From Candidatus Limnocylindrales bacterium (GTDB lineage Bacteria > Chloroflexota > Limnocylindria > Limnocylindrales > CSP1-4), in the NCBI GenBank assembly GCA_030647575.1, contig JAUSJS010000088.1:1-5458 (forward strand): DNA of 5,458 nt. Direction: 5' to 3'. Below the pieces are notes generated by a model. The model did no database searches. It was not told the DNA's origin and saw only the letters and a list, made by a program, of their open reading frames with translations. Both the position numbers and the translations under genes were made by a program. Shown here piece by piece: positions 1 to 5,458 of the stretch (positions are counted from its first letter, which is position 1; each line of letters begins with the position of its first letter).

Positions 1-37
1 GTCCCGTGAGGCGACCGGGCGACCAGACGACGGCGAT

Positions 38-55
38 CCGCCGAACGGTCGGCGG
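38..55 (+). other. Perfect GC-rich hairpin in the purA leader region
   Basis: CCGCCGA (38-44) and TCGGCGG (49-55) are exact reverse complements around the four-base loop ACGG, giving a 7-bp stem. No T-run follows, so it does not look like an intrinsic terminator. It lies about 110 bases before the purA start and upstream of the putative promoter, so it may belong to the end of an upstream transcript, act as a DNA operator, or be chance in G+C-rich DNA. The structure is seen directly; no function is assigned. Confidence 0.35.
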
Positions 56-93
56 CGCGACGCGGGAGATGTCTACCCGGGTCCCAGGCCATC

Positions 94-109
94 AGGCCAG
101 GGGCCTTTT
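94..109 (+). terminator. Weak intrinsic-terminator-like hairpin upstream of purA
   Basis: AGGCC (94-98) can pair with GGCCT (102-106) across a three-base loop, and the stem runs into a short T-run (106-109). A second AGGCC at 86-90 could pair with the same GGCCT, so two alternative stems are possible. The stem is only 5 bp and the T-run only four bases, so this is a marginal terminator. Its place just before the purA promoter candidate would suit the end of an upstream gene. An attenuator-like role for the alternative stems is possible but unsupported. Confidence 0.3.
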
Positions 110-134
110 CATTTGGGCGCACCCGCCGGATAAG
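106..134 (+). promoter_or_regulatory. Candidate sigma-70-type promoter for the pur operon
   Basis: TTTTCA (106-111) matches the -35 consensus TTGACA at four of six positions and GATAAG (129-134) matches the -10 consensus TATAAT at four of six, separated by the ideal 17 bases. This is the most A+T-rich patch in the leader. Transcription would begin near base 141, leaving a short untranslated leader of about 26 bases that contains the purA ribosome binding site. The match is modest and the -35 overlaps the T-run of the putative terminator, so confidence is low. Confidence 0.28.
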
Positions 135-166
135 CCGACGGGCGCTAGCGGCAGGGATGCGCTGTA

Positions 167-1474
167 ATGCCGGCCACCGTGATCGTCGGCCTCCAGTGGG
201 GCGACGAGGGCAAGGGCAAGATGACCGACTTCCTGGCCGAACAGGTGGCCATGGTCGTCCGCTACCAGGGTGGCGACAACGCCGGCCACACGGTGGTCAA
301 CGGCGACGAGGTCTTCAAGCTCCGCCTGACGCCCTCGGGAGTGCTCTACTCGCACATCACCTCGGTCATCGGCAACGGCGTGGTGGTCAATCCGCTGACC
401 CTGATCGACGAGCTGGACATGCTCGCCTCGCGCGGGATCGACGTCGCCCGAGTGCGGGTCAGCCGGAGCGCGCACGTGACCATGCCGTACCACGTTGCGC
501 TCGACGTGGCCAATGAGTCCCGCCTGGGCGAGGCGAAGGTGGGGACGACCGGCCGCGGCATCGGGCCCACCTATGGCGATCGGGCGTGGCGGCTCGGGTT
601 GCGCATGGAGGATCTCCTGGACCGCGGCGTGCTGCGCGAACGGATCAGCCGCGCCCTGCCCGACAAGAATCTGCTGCTCAAGGGCATGGGCGACCCAACC
701 TTCGAGGTCGAGCCGCTGGTCGCGATGGCGGCCGCCTGGGGCGAGCGGCTGCGCCCCCACCTCGACGACACGACCTGGCTGGTCCAGGGCGCCCTCGCCC
801 GGGGCGAGCACGTCCTTTTCGAGGGCGCCCAGGGCACGCTCCTGGATCTCGATCACGGGAGCTACCCCTTCGTGACCTCGTCGAACCCGGTTGCCGGCGG
901 CGCGTGCACCGGCGGGGGCATCGGGCCGCTCCAGGTCGACGAAGTCATCGGGGTGATCAAGGCCTACTCGACCCGGGTCGGCTCGGGGCCGTATCCAACC
1001 GAGCTGCACGACGAGATCGGTGCCGGGATCGCGGCGCGCGGCCACGAGTTCGGGACCGTGACCGGTCGGCCGCGGCGGGTTGGCTGGTTCGACGCGGTGC
1101 CGCTGCGCTACGCCGTCGCGGTCAACAGCGTCAGCTCGATCACCCTCAACAAGCTCGATATCCTGTCTGGCATCGAGACCATCCAGCTGTGCGTTGCCTA
1201 CGAGCTCGATGGCCGGCGGGTCGAGACCTGGCCGTCCAGCGGCGCCGCCTTGTCGCGCGCTACGCCGGTCTACGAGGACTTCCCTGGCTGGGTCGAGCCG
1301 CTCCACGACGTCCGCTCGCTGGCCGACCTGCCGGAGAACGCTCGACGCTACGTCAGCGCGATCGAAGGGCATGCCGGCGTCCCGATCATCTTCGTGTCGG
1401 TCGGTCCGGAGCGGACCCAGACGATCGAGCGAGCCTGGCGCCCGATGCGCCGGCGAGCCGGGCTGCCCGGATGA
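167..1474 (+). CDS. purA: Adenylosuccinate synthetase (PurA)
   Basis: Cytosolic enzyme that joins IMP and aspartate using GTP to give adenylosuccinate, the first step from IMP to AMP. The 435 residues match the usual family length. Visible motifs are the first signature QWGDEGKGK (10-18) with the catalytic Asp13, GGDNAGH with catalytic His41, the second signature GTTGRGIGPTY (126-136), FEGAQG (218-223), TRVGSGPYPTEL (269-280), VTGRPRRVGWFD (298-309), and NKLD (328-331) for guanine recognition. The start is firm: in-frame stops at 131-133 and 146-148 leave ATG 167 as the first start, and AGGGA (153-157) lies nine bases before it. One oddity is Arg139 where the second signature normally has a Lys (E. 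coli Lys140). The stop overlaps the purD start, which suggests translational coupling. Product PurA feeds PurB, encoded two genes downstream. Confidence 0.97.
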   Translation: MPATVIVGLQWGDEGKGKMTDFLAEQVAMVVRYQGGDNAGHTVVNGDEVFKLRLTPSGVLYSHITSVIGNGVVVNPLTLIDELDMLASRGIDVARVRVSRSAHVTMPYHVALDVANESRLGEAKVGTTGRGIGPTYGDRAWRLGLRMEDLLDRGVLRERISRALPDKNLLLKGMGDPTFEVEPLVAMAAAWGERLRPHLDDTTWLVQGALARGEHVLFEGAQGTLLDLDHGSYPFVTSSNPVAGGACTGGGIGPLQVDEVIGVIKAYSTRVGSGPYPTELHDEIGAGIAARGHEFGTVTGRPRRVGWFDAVPLRYAVAVNSVSSITLNKLDILSGIETIQLCVAYELDGRRVETWPSSGAALSRATPVYEDFPGWVEPLHDVRSLADLPENARRYVSAIEGHAGVPIIFVSVGPERTQTIERAWRPMRRRAGLPG

Positions 1475-2826
1475 GCCTGATCGCCCCGACCCGAACGCTG
1501 ATCGTGGGGAGCGGCGGCCGGGAGCACGCACTGGCCTGGAAGCTCGCCTCGGAGCCGGGCGGCAACGAAGTCCTCGTGGCGCCGGGCAGCGACGCGATCG
1601 CTGCCGAGCCTCGGGTCCGGCGGCTGGCCGGCGTGGATCCGCTGGATCCGGACGCGATCGTCGCGGCGGCGCGTCGAGAGGCCGTGGAGCTGGTGGTCAT
1701 CGGGCCGGAGGCATCGCTCGCGGCGGGCGTGGCCGACGCCCTGCGCTCGGCCGGGATCGCCGTGTTCGGTCCGTCGGCGGCGGCGGCCCGGATGGAATCG
1801 AGCAAGGCGTTCTGCCACGAGGTCGCCGATGCGGCCGGCGTCAGGATGGCCCAGGCAGGTGTCTTCCACGATCGAAGCGCGGCACGTGCCTTCGCGGCGG
1901 AGCTCGCGGCTGGCGGTGGCGGCCTCGTGGTCAAGGCCGACGGGCTCGCGGCGGGCAAGGGCGTCACCGTGTGCGACTCGCTGGATGAGGCGGACCGCGC
2001 CATCGACGAGCTGTTCGCCCACGAGTCGGCCGCCGGCTCGGATCATCCGCCGGTCGTCATCGAGGAACGGCTGGACGGACGCGAGGCCAGCCTGATCGCC
2101 ATGTGTGACGGCCACGAGGCGGTTGCCCTGCCGCCCGCCCGTGACCACAAGCGCTTGCTCGACGGGGATGCCGGGCCGAACACGGGCGGGATGGGGGCCT
2201 ACAGCCCGCTTCCCGATCTCCCCGACGACGAAGCCGAGCTCCTGCTCGACGCCTTCCATCGGCCGCTGCTGGCCGAGCTGGCCCGGCGCGGGACGCCCTT
2301 CCGCGGAGCGCTCTATGCGGGCCTGATGCTGACCGCGGACGGCCCGGTCCTGCTCGAGTGCAACGCCCGCTTTGGCGATCCCGAGACCCAGGCGATCCTG
2401 CCGCGCCTCGCGCTGGCGTTGGGTCCATGGCTGCTGGCAGCGGCTCATGGCCGGCTCGGGACCGCCCTGGCGAGCTCCTACATCGCCGGGTCCCGTCTGC
2501 CCCCGCTGCCCGGAGCCACCGTTGCGATCGTGTTGGCGGCAGCCGGGTATCCGGGCCGGCCACGAGCCGGCGATCCGATCGGCGGGCTCGAGGAGGCGGC
2601 CGCGATGGGGGCTCTCGTCTTCCACGCCGGGACGACCCGCGACGCGAACGGGACGGTTCGGACCGCCGGCGGACGGGTCCTGTCGGTCGTCGGTCGGGGG
2701 GCCGACCTGGCCGCGGCGCGAGAGGCGGCAACGGCGGCCGCGGATCGAATCGAGGCGCCCGGCCTGCAGCGCCGCCACGACATCGGCCTCGAGCCGTTGC
2801 GCGTCTCCGCCGGAGCCGGCCGGTGA
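1471..2826 (+). CDS. purD: Phosphoribosylamine-glycine ligase (GAR synthetase, PurD)
   Basis: Cytosolic ATP-grasp enzyme that ligates glycine to phosphoribosylamine, giving GAR, the second step of de novo purine synthesis. The 451-residue product is slightly longer than the usual 420-430. The N-terminal domain opens with VGSGGREHAL (12-21). The ATP-grasp region follows with MESSKAF (108-114), VVKADGLAAGKGV (153-165), the DHKRLLDGDAGPNTGGMGAY motif (225-244), and metal-binding LLECNARFGDPETQ (294-307), in which Glu296 and Asn298 are the expected ligands and Cys297 and Ala299 replace the more usual Phe/Tyr and Val. The C-terminal domain (about 335-443) contains GYPGRPRAGDPI and HDIG. ATG 1471 overlaps the purA stop as ATGA. 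No good Shine-Dalgarno precedes it, so translation probably depends on ribosomes finishing purA. This start adds about seven residues before the family's typical N-terminus, but no better one is visible. Confidence 0.96.
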   Translation: MSLIAPTRTLIVGSGGREHALAWKLASEPGGNEVLVAPGSDAIAAEPRVRRLAGVDPLDPDAIVAAARREAVELVVIGPEASLAAGVADALRSAGIAVFGPSAAAARMESSKAFCHEVADAAGVRMAQAGVFHDRSAARAFAAELAAGGGGLVVKADGLAAGKGVTVCDSLDEADRAIDELFAHESAAGSDHPPVVIEERLDGREASLIAMCDGHEAVALPPARDHKRLLDGDAGPNTGGMGAYSPLPDLPDDEAELLLDAFHRPLLAELARRGTPFRGALYAGLMLTADGPVLLECNARFGDPETQAILPRLALALGPWLLAAAHGRLGTALASSYIAGSRLPPLPGATVAIVLAAAGYPGRPRAGDPIGGLEEAAAMGALVFHAGTTRDANGTVRTAGGRVLSVVGRGADLAAAREAATAAADRIEAPGLQRRHDIGLEPLRVSAGAGR

Positions 2827-2828
2827 GG
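2822..2828 (+). promoter_or_regulatory. Ribosome binding site supporting the GTG start of purB
   Basis: GGTGAGG straddles the purD stop codon (2824-2826), with GAGG at 2825-2828 lying eight bases before GTG 2837. It decides the start of purB, because no ATG is available near the conserved N-terminus (the next in-frame ATG falls at residue 10). Ribosomes ending purD would already be positioned over this site. Confidence 0.5.
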
Positions 2829-2836
2829 TCTTCACG

Positions 2837-4198
2837 GTGATCCGTCGCTACACGCTCCCGGAGATGGGGGCGGTCTGGTCGGACACCTCCCGGTTCGAGG
2901 CCATGCTACGGGTCGAGCTGGCGGTCGCCCGCGTGCAGGCCGCCCGCGGCCTCGTTCCGGCCGAGGCGCTGGCAGCCCTCGAGTCGCGCTCGCGCGTCGA
3001 CGTCGATCGGATCGCCGAGATCGAACGGACGACGGATCACGACGTCATCGCCTTCGTCAGCCAAGTCGCCGAGACAGTCGGACCGGAGGGACGCTTCCTT
3101 CACCTCGGATTGACCAGCAGCGACGTGGTCGATACGGCGCTGGCGCTGCAGCTGCGCGCGGCGGGCGAGCGCCTGCTTGCCGACGCGGACCGCCTGTTGA
3201 CGGCGATCGTCACCCGTGCTCGGGCGTCGAAGGACACGCTGATGATGGGGCGGACTCATTCGGTCCACGCCGAGCCGACCACCCTCGGTCTCAAGCTGGC
3301 CGGCTGGGCGTTCGAGCTCGATCGCGGCCGGACGCGGCTCGCCGCGGCCGTCGATGAGATCGGGACCGGGAAGATCTCCGGTCCCGTCGGCACCTACTCG
3401 CACCTGGCGCCCGACATCGAAGCGGATGTCCTGGCGGCGCTCGGCCTGCACGCCGACCCGGTCAGCACCCAGATCGTCCAGCGCGATCGGCATGCCGCAT
3501 TGCTCACGGCAATCGCCATCCTCGGCGGATCGCTGGAGCGTTTCGCGACCGAGGTTCGCAACCTCCAGCACACCGAGATCGGCGAGCTCCAGGAGCCGTT
3601 CAAGCCGGGCCAGAAGGGCTCATCTGCGATGCCCCACAAGCGCAACCCGATCCTGTCCGAGCGGATCGCCGGCCTGGCCAGGCTCCTCCGCGGCTACGCC
3701 CACACGGCGCTCGAGAACCAGCCGCTCTGGCACGAACGCGACATCAGCCATAGCAGCGCCGAGCGGGTGATCCTGCCCGACGCGACGATCGTGCTCGACT
3801 ACATGCTCGTGCGCATGACCGGCCTGATCGAGGGACTCGTGGTTCGACCCGAGCGGATGCGCGAGAACATCGAGCGCGGGCTGGGGCTGCACGCCTCGTC
3901 GCGCGTGCTGGGCGTCCTGATCGAGAGCGGACTCGCCCGCGAGGAGGCCTACGCGATCGTGCAGCGCGCTGCGCTCCGAGCCGCCGACGAGCGGGTCCCG
4001 CTGCGCGAGCTGCTGGCGATCGATCCGACCGTGGCCCAGCGCGTGCCGCTGGCCAGGCTCGACACCTGCTTCAACGATGCGGCGTTCCTGGCCCACGTGC
4101 CGGAGATCATGGCTCGGCTCGATCGGCTCGGCGGTGGGCTGGGCGGTGGGGTCGCCGCCCGGTCGGCACCGGCGAAGGTGGTGACCGATGCTGGCTGA
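2837..4198 (+). CDS. purB: Adenylosuccinate lyase (PurB)
   Basis: Homotetrameric cytosolic lyase of the fumarase/aspartase superfamily. It removes fumarate from SAICAR to give AICAR and from adenylosuccinate to give AMP. From GTG 2837 the protein has 453 residues. With this start the key histidines fall at His68 (TTDHDV), His89 (FLHLGLTSSD) and His141 (GRTHSVHAEP), the same numbers known for the B. subtilis enzyme, which strongly supports the start. The superfamily signature GSSAMPHKRNP spans 261-271 and carries the catalytic Ser263. B. subtilis-type enzymes are about 430 residues, so the extra 20 or so lie at the C-terminus: a glycine-rich stretch, GGGLGGG (432-438), then a short Ala/Val tail that overlaps purC. 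Its neighbours purA and purC make its two substrates. The GTG start is the only non-ATG start in the operon. Confidence 0.97.
   Translation: MIRRYTLPEMGAVWSDTSRFEAMLRVELAVARVQAARGLVPAEALAALESRSRVDVDRIAEIERTTDHDVIAFVSQVAETVGPEGRFLHLGLTSSDVVDTALALQLRAAGERLLADADRLLTAIVTRARASKDTLMMGRTHSVHAEPTTLGLKLAGWAFELDRGRTRLAAAVDEIGTGKISGPVGTYSHLAPDIEADVLAALGLHADPVSTQIVQRDRHAALLTAIAILGGSLERFATEVRNLQHTEIGELQEPFKPGQKGSSAMPHKRNPILSERIAGLARLLRGYAHTALENQPLWHERDISHSSAERVILPDATIVLDYMLVRMTGLIEGLVVRPERMRENIERGLGLHASSRVLGVLIESGLAREEAYAIVQRAALRAADERVPLRELLAIDPTVAQRVPLARLDTCFNDAAFLAHVPEIMARLDRLGGGLGGGVAARSAPAKVVTDAG
3361..3386 (+). other. Strong intragenic hairpin within purB
   Basis: CGGGACCGG (3361-3369) and CCGGTCCCG (3378-3386) are perfect reverse complements, giving a 9-bp GC-rich stem, plus a possible G-U pair (3370/3377), around the loop AAGATC. 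It encodes the conserved GTGKISGPVGTY stretch (residues 176-187), so protein constraint and high G+C may explain it. No T-run follows, so it is not a terminator. It may pause ribosomes or affect mRNA stability, but that is speculation. Confidence 0.35.
4130..4151 (+). repeat. Short G-rich direct repeat at the 3' end of purB
   Basis: GGCGGTGGG occurs at 4130-4138 and again at 4142-4150, a tandem unit with 12-base spacing that encodes GGGLGGG of the PurB tail. The runs at 4136-4138, 4141-4143 and 4148-4151, plus GG doublets, could allow a G-quadruplex in DNA or mRNA. It lies about 37 bases before the purC start. The likely origin is replication slippage in a weakly constrained tail. Confidence 0.4.
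4175..4183 (+). promoter_or_regulatory. Near-consensus ribosome binding site for purC inside purB
   Basis: AAGGTGGTG matches the anti-16S consensus AAGGAGGTG at eight of nine positions, with its core six bases before ATG 4188. It lies wholly within the last codons of purB and is the strongest Shine-Dalgarno in the window. purC may therefore initiate independently as well as by coupling. Confidence 0.6.
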
Positions 4199-5225
4199 GG
4201 CGTTCCTGCGTTCGGGCAAGGTCCGCGACCTCTACAGCCTGCCGGGCGGGAGGCTCGTCCTGACCGCCTCCGACCGGATCTCTGCCTTCGATGTGGTCCT
4301 GCCGTCGTCGATTCCGGACAAGGGGCGCGTGCTGACCGGCCTGTCGAGGTTCTGGTTCGCCGAGACCGCCGGCATCGTGCCAAATCACCTGCTCGACACG
4401 GACGTCGACGTCCTGCGCGACGCGTTTGCGGCTCGTTCCGAAGCCCGGTGGGCGATGATCGGGTCGGCGATCAGCCCCGAAGCGCGCATCGCCATGCAGC
4501 TGGAGCTTCCACTCGACCATCTACGCGGCCGGGTGATGATCTGCCGACCCACGCAGGTCGTTCCGATCGAGGCCGTGGTTCGCGGCTATCTCGCCGGTTC
4601 CGGTTGGAAGGAGTACCGCGAGCGGGGGACCGTTTGTGGGATTCCACTCCCCACGGGCTTGCGTGAGAGCGATCAGCTACCCGAGCCGATCTTCACGCCC
4701 GCCACGAAGGCGGAACTCGGCGAACACGATGAGAACATCAGCTTCGATCAAATGGTCGAACACCTGGGCGCGCACTCGATCGATCATGAATCCGCGGCGC
4801 CGTTGGCCGAAGCCATTCGCGAGCGTGCCCTGGCGCTCTATCGCTACGGCGCCGCCATCGCTGCCCGGCGTGGGATCCTGCTCGCCGACACGAAGTTCGA
4901 ATTCGGTCTCGCCTTTCCGATCGAGGAGGGCGAGCCCGATGGGCCGCCCGAGTCTCACCTCATCCTGATCGACGAGGTCCTCACGCCAGACTCCTCTCGC
5001 TTCTGGGACGCCGCGAGCTACGAGCCCGGCCGCCCGCAGGCCAGCTTCGACAAGCAGTTCGTGCGGGACTGGCTCGAGACCCAGCCGTGGGACAAGACCG
5101 CGCCCGGACCGGAGCTGCCGCCGGACGTGATCGAGGGCACGAGGGCGCGCTACATCGAAGCCTACGAACGGATCACCGGCGCCAGCTTCGCGCGCTACCT
5201 GGCGGAGGACGTGATCGCCCCATGA
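4188..5225 (+). CDS. purC: SAICAR synthetase (PurC)
   Basis: Phosphoribosylaminoimidazole-succinocarboxamide synthase. It couples CAIR and aspartate using ATP to give SAICAR, which PurB then cleaves. Visible motifs are RSGKVRDLY (8-16) in the nucleotide-binding N-terminal part, ASDRISAFD (27-35), IPDKGRVLT (42-50), first family signature VVPIEAVVRGYLAGS (124-138), TPATKAELGEHDENISF (170-186), second signature LADTKFEFG (232-240), DEVLTPDSSRFW (262-273) and SFDKQFVRDWL (286-296). At 345 residues it is longer than E. coli PurC (about 237) and typical actinobacterial or yeast forms (about 300). Much of the excess sits between PNHLL (65-69) and GRVMICR (114-120), with a smaller one near 243-256. 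ATG 4188 overlaps purB by 11 bases and has a strong ribosome binding site. No key motif is missing. Confidence 0.96.
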   Translation: MLAEAFLRSGKVRDLYSLPGGRLVLTASDRISAFDVVLPSSIPDKGRVLTGLSRFWFAETAGIVPNHLLDTDVDVLRDAFAARSEARWAMIGSAISPEARIAMQLELPLDHLRGRVMICRPTQVVPIEAVVRGYLAGSGWKEYRERGTVCGIPLPTGLRESDQLPEPIFTPATKAELGEHDENISFDQMVEHLGAHSIDHESAAPLAEAIRERALALYRYGAAIAARRGILLADTKFEFGLAFPIEEGEPDGPPESHLILIDEVLTPDSSRFWDAASYEPGRPQASFDKQFVRDWLETQPWDKTAPGPELPPDVIEGTRARYIEAYERITGASFARYLAEDVIAP

Positions 5226-5458
5226 CCAGCTTCCGGTTCGCCGTCAACGTCGTCCCCAAGCCCGGCATCCTGGACCCGCAGGGACGGGCGGTGGAGGGCA
5301 GCCTCGGCCACCTCGGGATCGTCGGCGTGAGCGCCGTGCGGGTCGGCCGGCGGGTCGAGCTGACCGTGGATGCGAGCGATGAGGCGTCCGCCCGGGCGGT
5401 CGTCGAGCAGCTTGCCGGTGAGCTCCTGTCCAACCCCCTGATCGAGGCCTACGACCTC
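5222..5458 (+). CDS. purS: FGAM synthase subunit PurS (3' end beyond window)
   Basis: Small subunit that links the glutaminase PurQ to the synthase PurL in the split FGAM synthetase, which converts FGAR to FGAM with glutamine and ATP. Translation from ATG 5222 gives 79 residues to the window edge with no stop. The family is usually about 80-85 residues, so only a few are missing. Recognisable features are the first strand FAVNVVPKPGILDPQG (6-21), containing the typical LDPQG turn, then AVEGSLGHLG (23-32), VRVGRRVELTV (39-49) and a C-terminal LLSNPLIEAYDL (68-79) close to the usual NPVIE-type ending. The start overlaps the purC stop as ATGA. GGAGG at 5204-5208 is 13 bases upstream, rather distant, so coupling to purC is likely. 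purQ and purL are expected next; they are not visible here. Confidence 0.92.
   Translation, partial: MTSFRFAVNVVPKPGILDPQGRAVEGSLGHLGIVGVSAVRVGRRVELTVDASDEASARAVVEQLAGELLSNPLIEAYDL

Noticed and set aside
41..52. CCGAAC next to GGTCGG, resembling the core of the B. subtilis PurR PurBox
   Set aside because: The known PurBox has A/T flanks and two inverted copies about 16-17 bases apart. Here the flanks are G+C-rich, the second half has a mismatch, and the copies are adjacent, so a chance match is more likely.
69..167. Possible 32-residue leader peptide starting at ATG 69
   Set aside because: The GGGAG before it (64-68) abuts the ATG, with no spacing for a working ribosome binding site. There is no run of regulatory codons, and the candidate promoter lies inside it.
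586..1470. N-terminal extension of the purD frame by 295 codons into purA
   Set aside because: The upstream part is an out-of-frame shadow of purA, rich in Arg/Pro/Gly. The PurD family begins at the ATG at 1471, so this is not a fusion protein.
92..1531. Long reverse-strand open frame (479 codons) opposite purA
   Set aside because: It lies antisense to a fully motif-supported purA. Long mirror-image frames are expected in G+C-rich coding DNA, and the translation is a low-complexity Arg/Asp/Gly/Ala mix with no domain.
1348..2835. Long reverse-strand open frame (495 codons) opposite purD
   Set aside because: Same reasoning: purD on the plus strand explains the bases, and the antisense translation shows no recognisable motif or start context.
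2372..2836. N-terminal extension of the purB frame by 155 codons into purD
   Set aside because: It is a shadow of purD in another frame. The histidine numbering and ribosome binding site fix the purB start at GTG 2837.
1..5458. Undescribed defence, mobile or other accessory system
   Set aside because: No transposase, integrase, CRISPR repeat, toxin-antitoxin pair, tRNA or rRNA is visible. Five housekeeping purine genes account for all but the first 166 bases, with uniform codon use.

Overview
The window is a compact, single-strand purine biosynthesis operon. Five genes read left to right, purA, purD, purB, purC and purS, and occupy everything from base 167 to the right edge. Each is identified by length, gene order and family signature motifs visible in the translation. 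The DNA is strongly G+C-rich, with G or C at most third codon positions. PurB follows the Bacillus subtilis-type numbering, and a separate small PurS points to the split PurS/PurQ/PurL FGAM synthase of Gram-positive bacteria, Chloroflexota, archaea and others, not the single long PurL of E. coli. My best guess is a high-G+C member of the Chloroflexota (possibly an uncultured soil or freshwater lineage) or the Actinomycetota. This is inference and cannot be fixed from the sequence alone.

Region by region: bases 1-166 hold no gene I can assign. They contain a perfect 7-bp hairpin (38-55), a short terminator-like hairpin followed by T residues (94-109), a plausible but weak sigma-70-type promoter (106-134) and a Shine-Dalgarno sequence for purA (153-157). 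purA runs 167-1474. purD (1471-2826) overlaps it by 4 bases. purB (2837-4198) starts with GTG after a 10-base gap, the only gap in the operon. purC (4188-5225) overlaps purB by 11 bases. purS begins at 5222, overlaps purC by 4 bases, and is cut by the window edge after 79 codons. There is no convincing terminator inside the gene block, so the transcript probably continues, most likely into purQ and purL.

Functionally, PurD makes GAR early in the pathway. PurS is the small subunit for making FGAM. PurC converts CAIR to SAICAR, and PurB releases fumarate from SAICAR to give AICAR. PurA and PurB then convert IMP to AMP. purB therefore sits between the two genes whose products supply its two substrates (adenylosuccinate from PurA via purA upstream, SAICAR from PurC immediately downstream). 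All five enzymes are cytosolic.

I looked for an undescribed system and did not find one. The window is housekeeping metabolism. The points worth a second look are small: a Lys-to-Arg change in the second PurA signature, an extra segment of about 30 residues in PurC, a glycine-rich tail on PurB that carries a G-rich repeat and the purC ribosome binding site, a strong hairpin inside purB, and the undecided nature of the leader.
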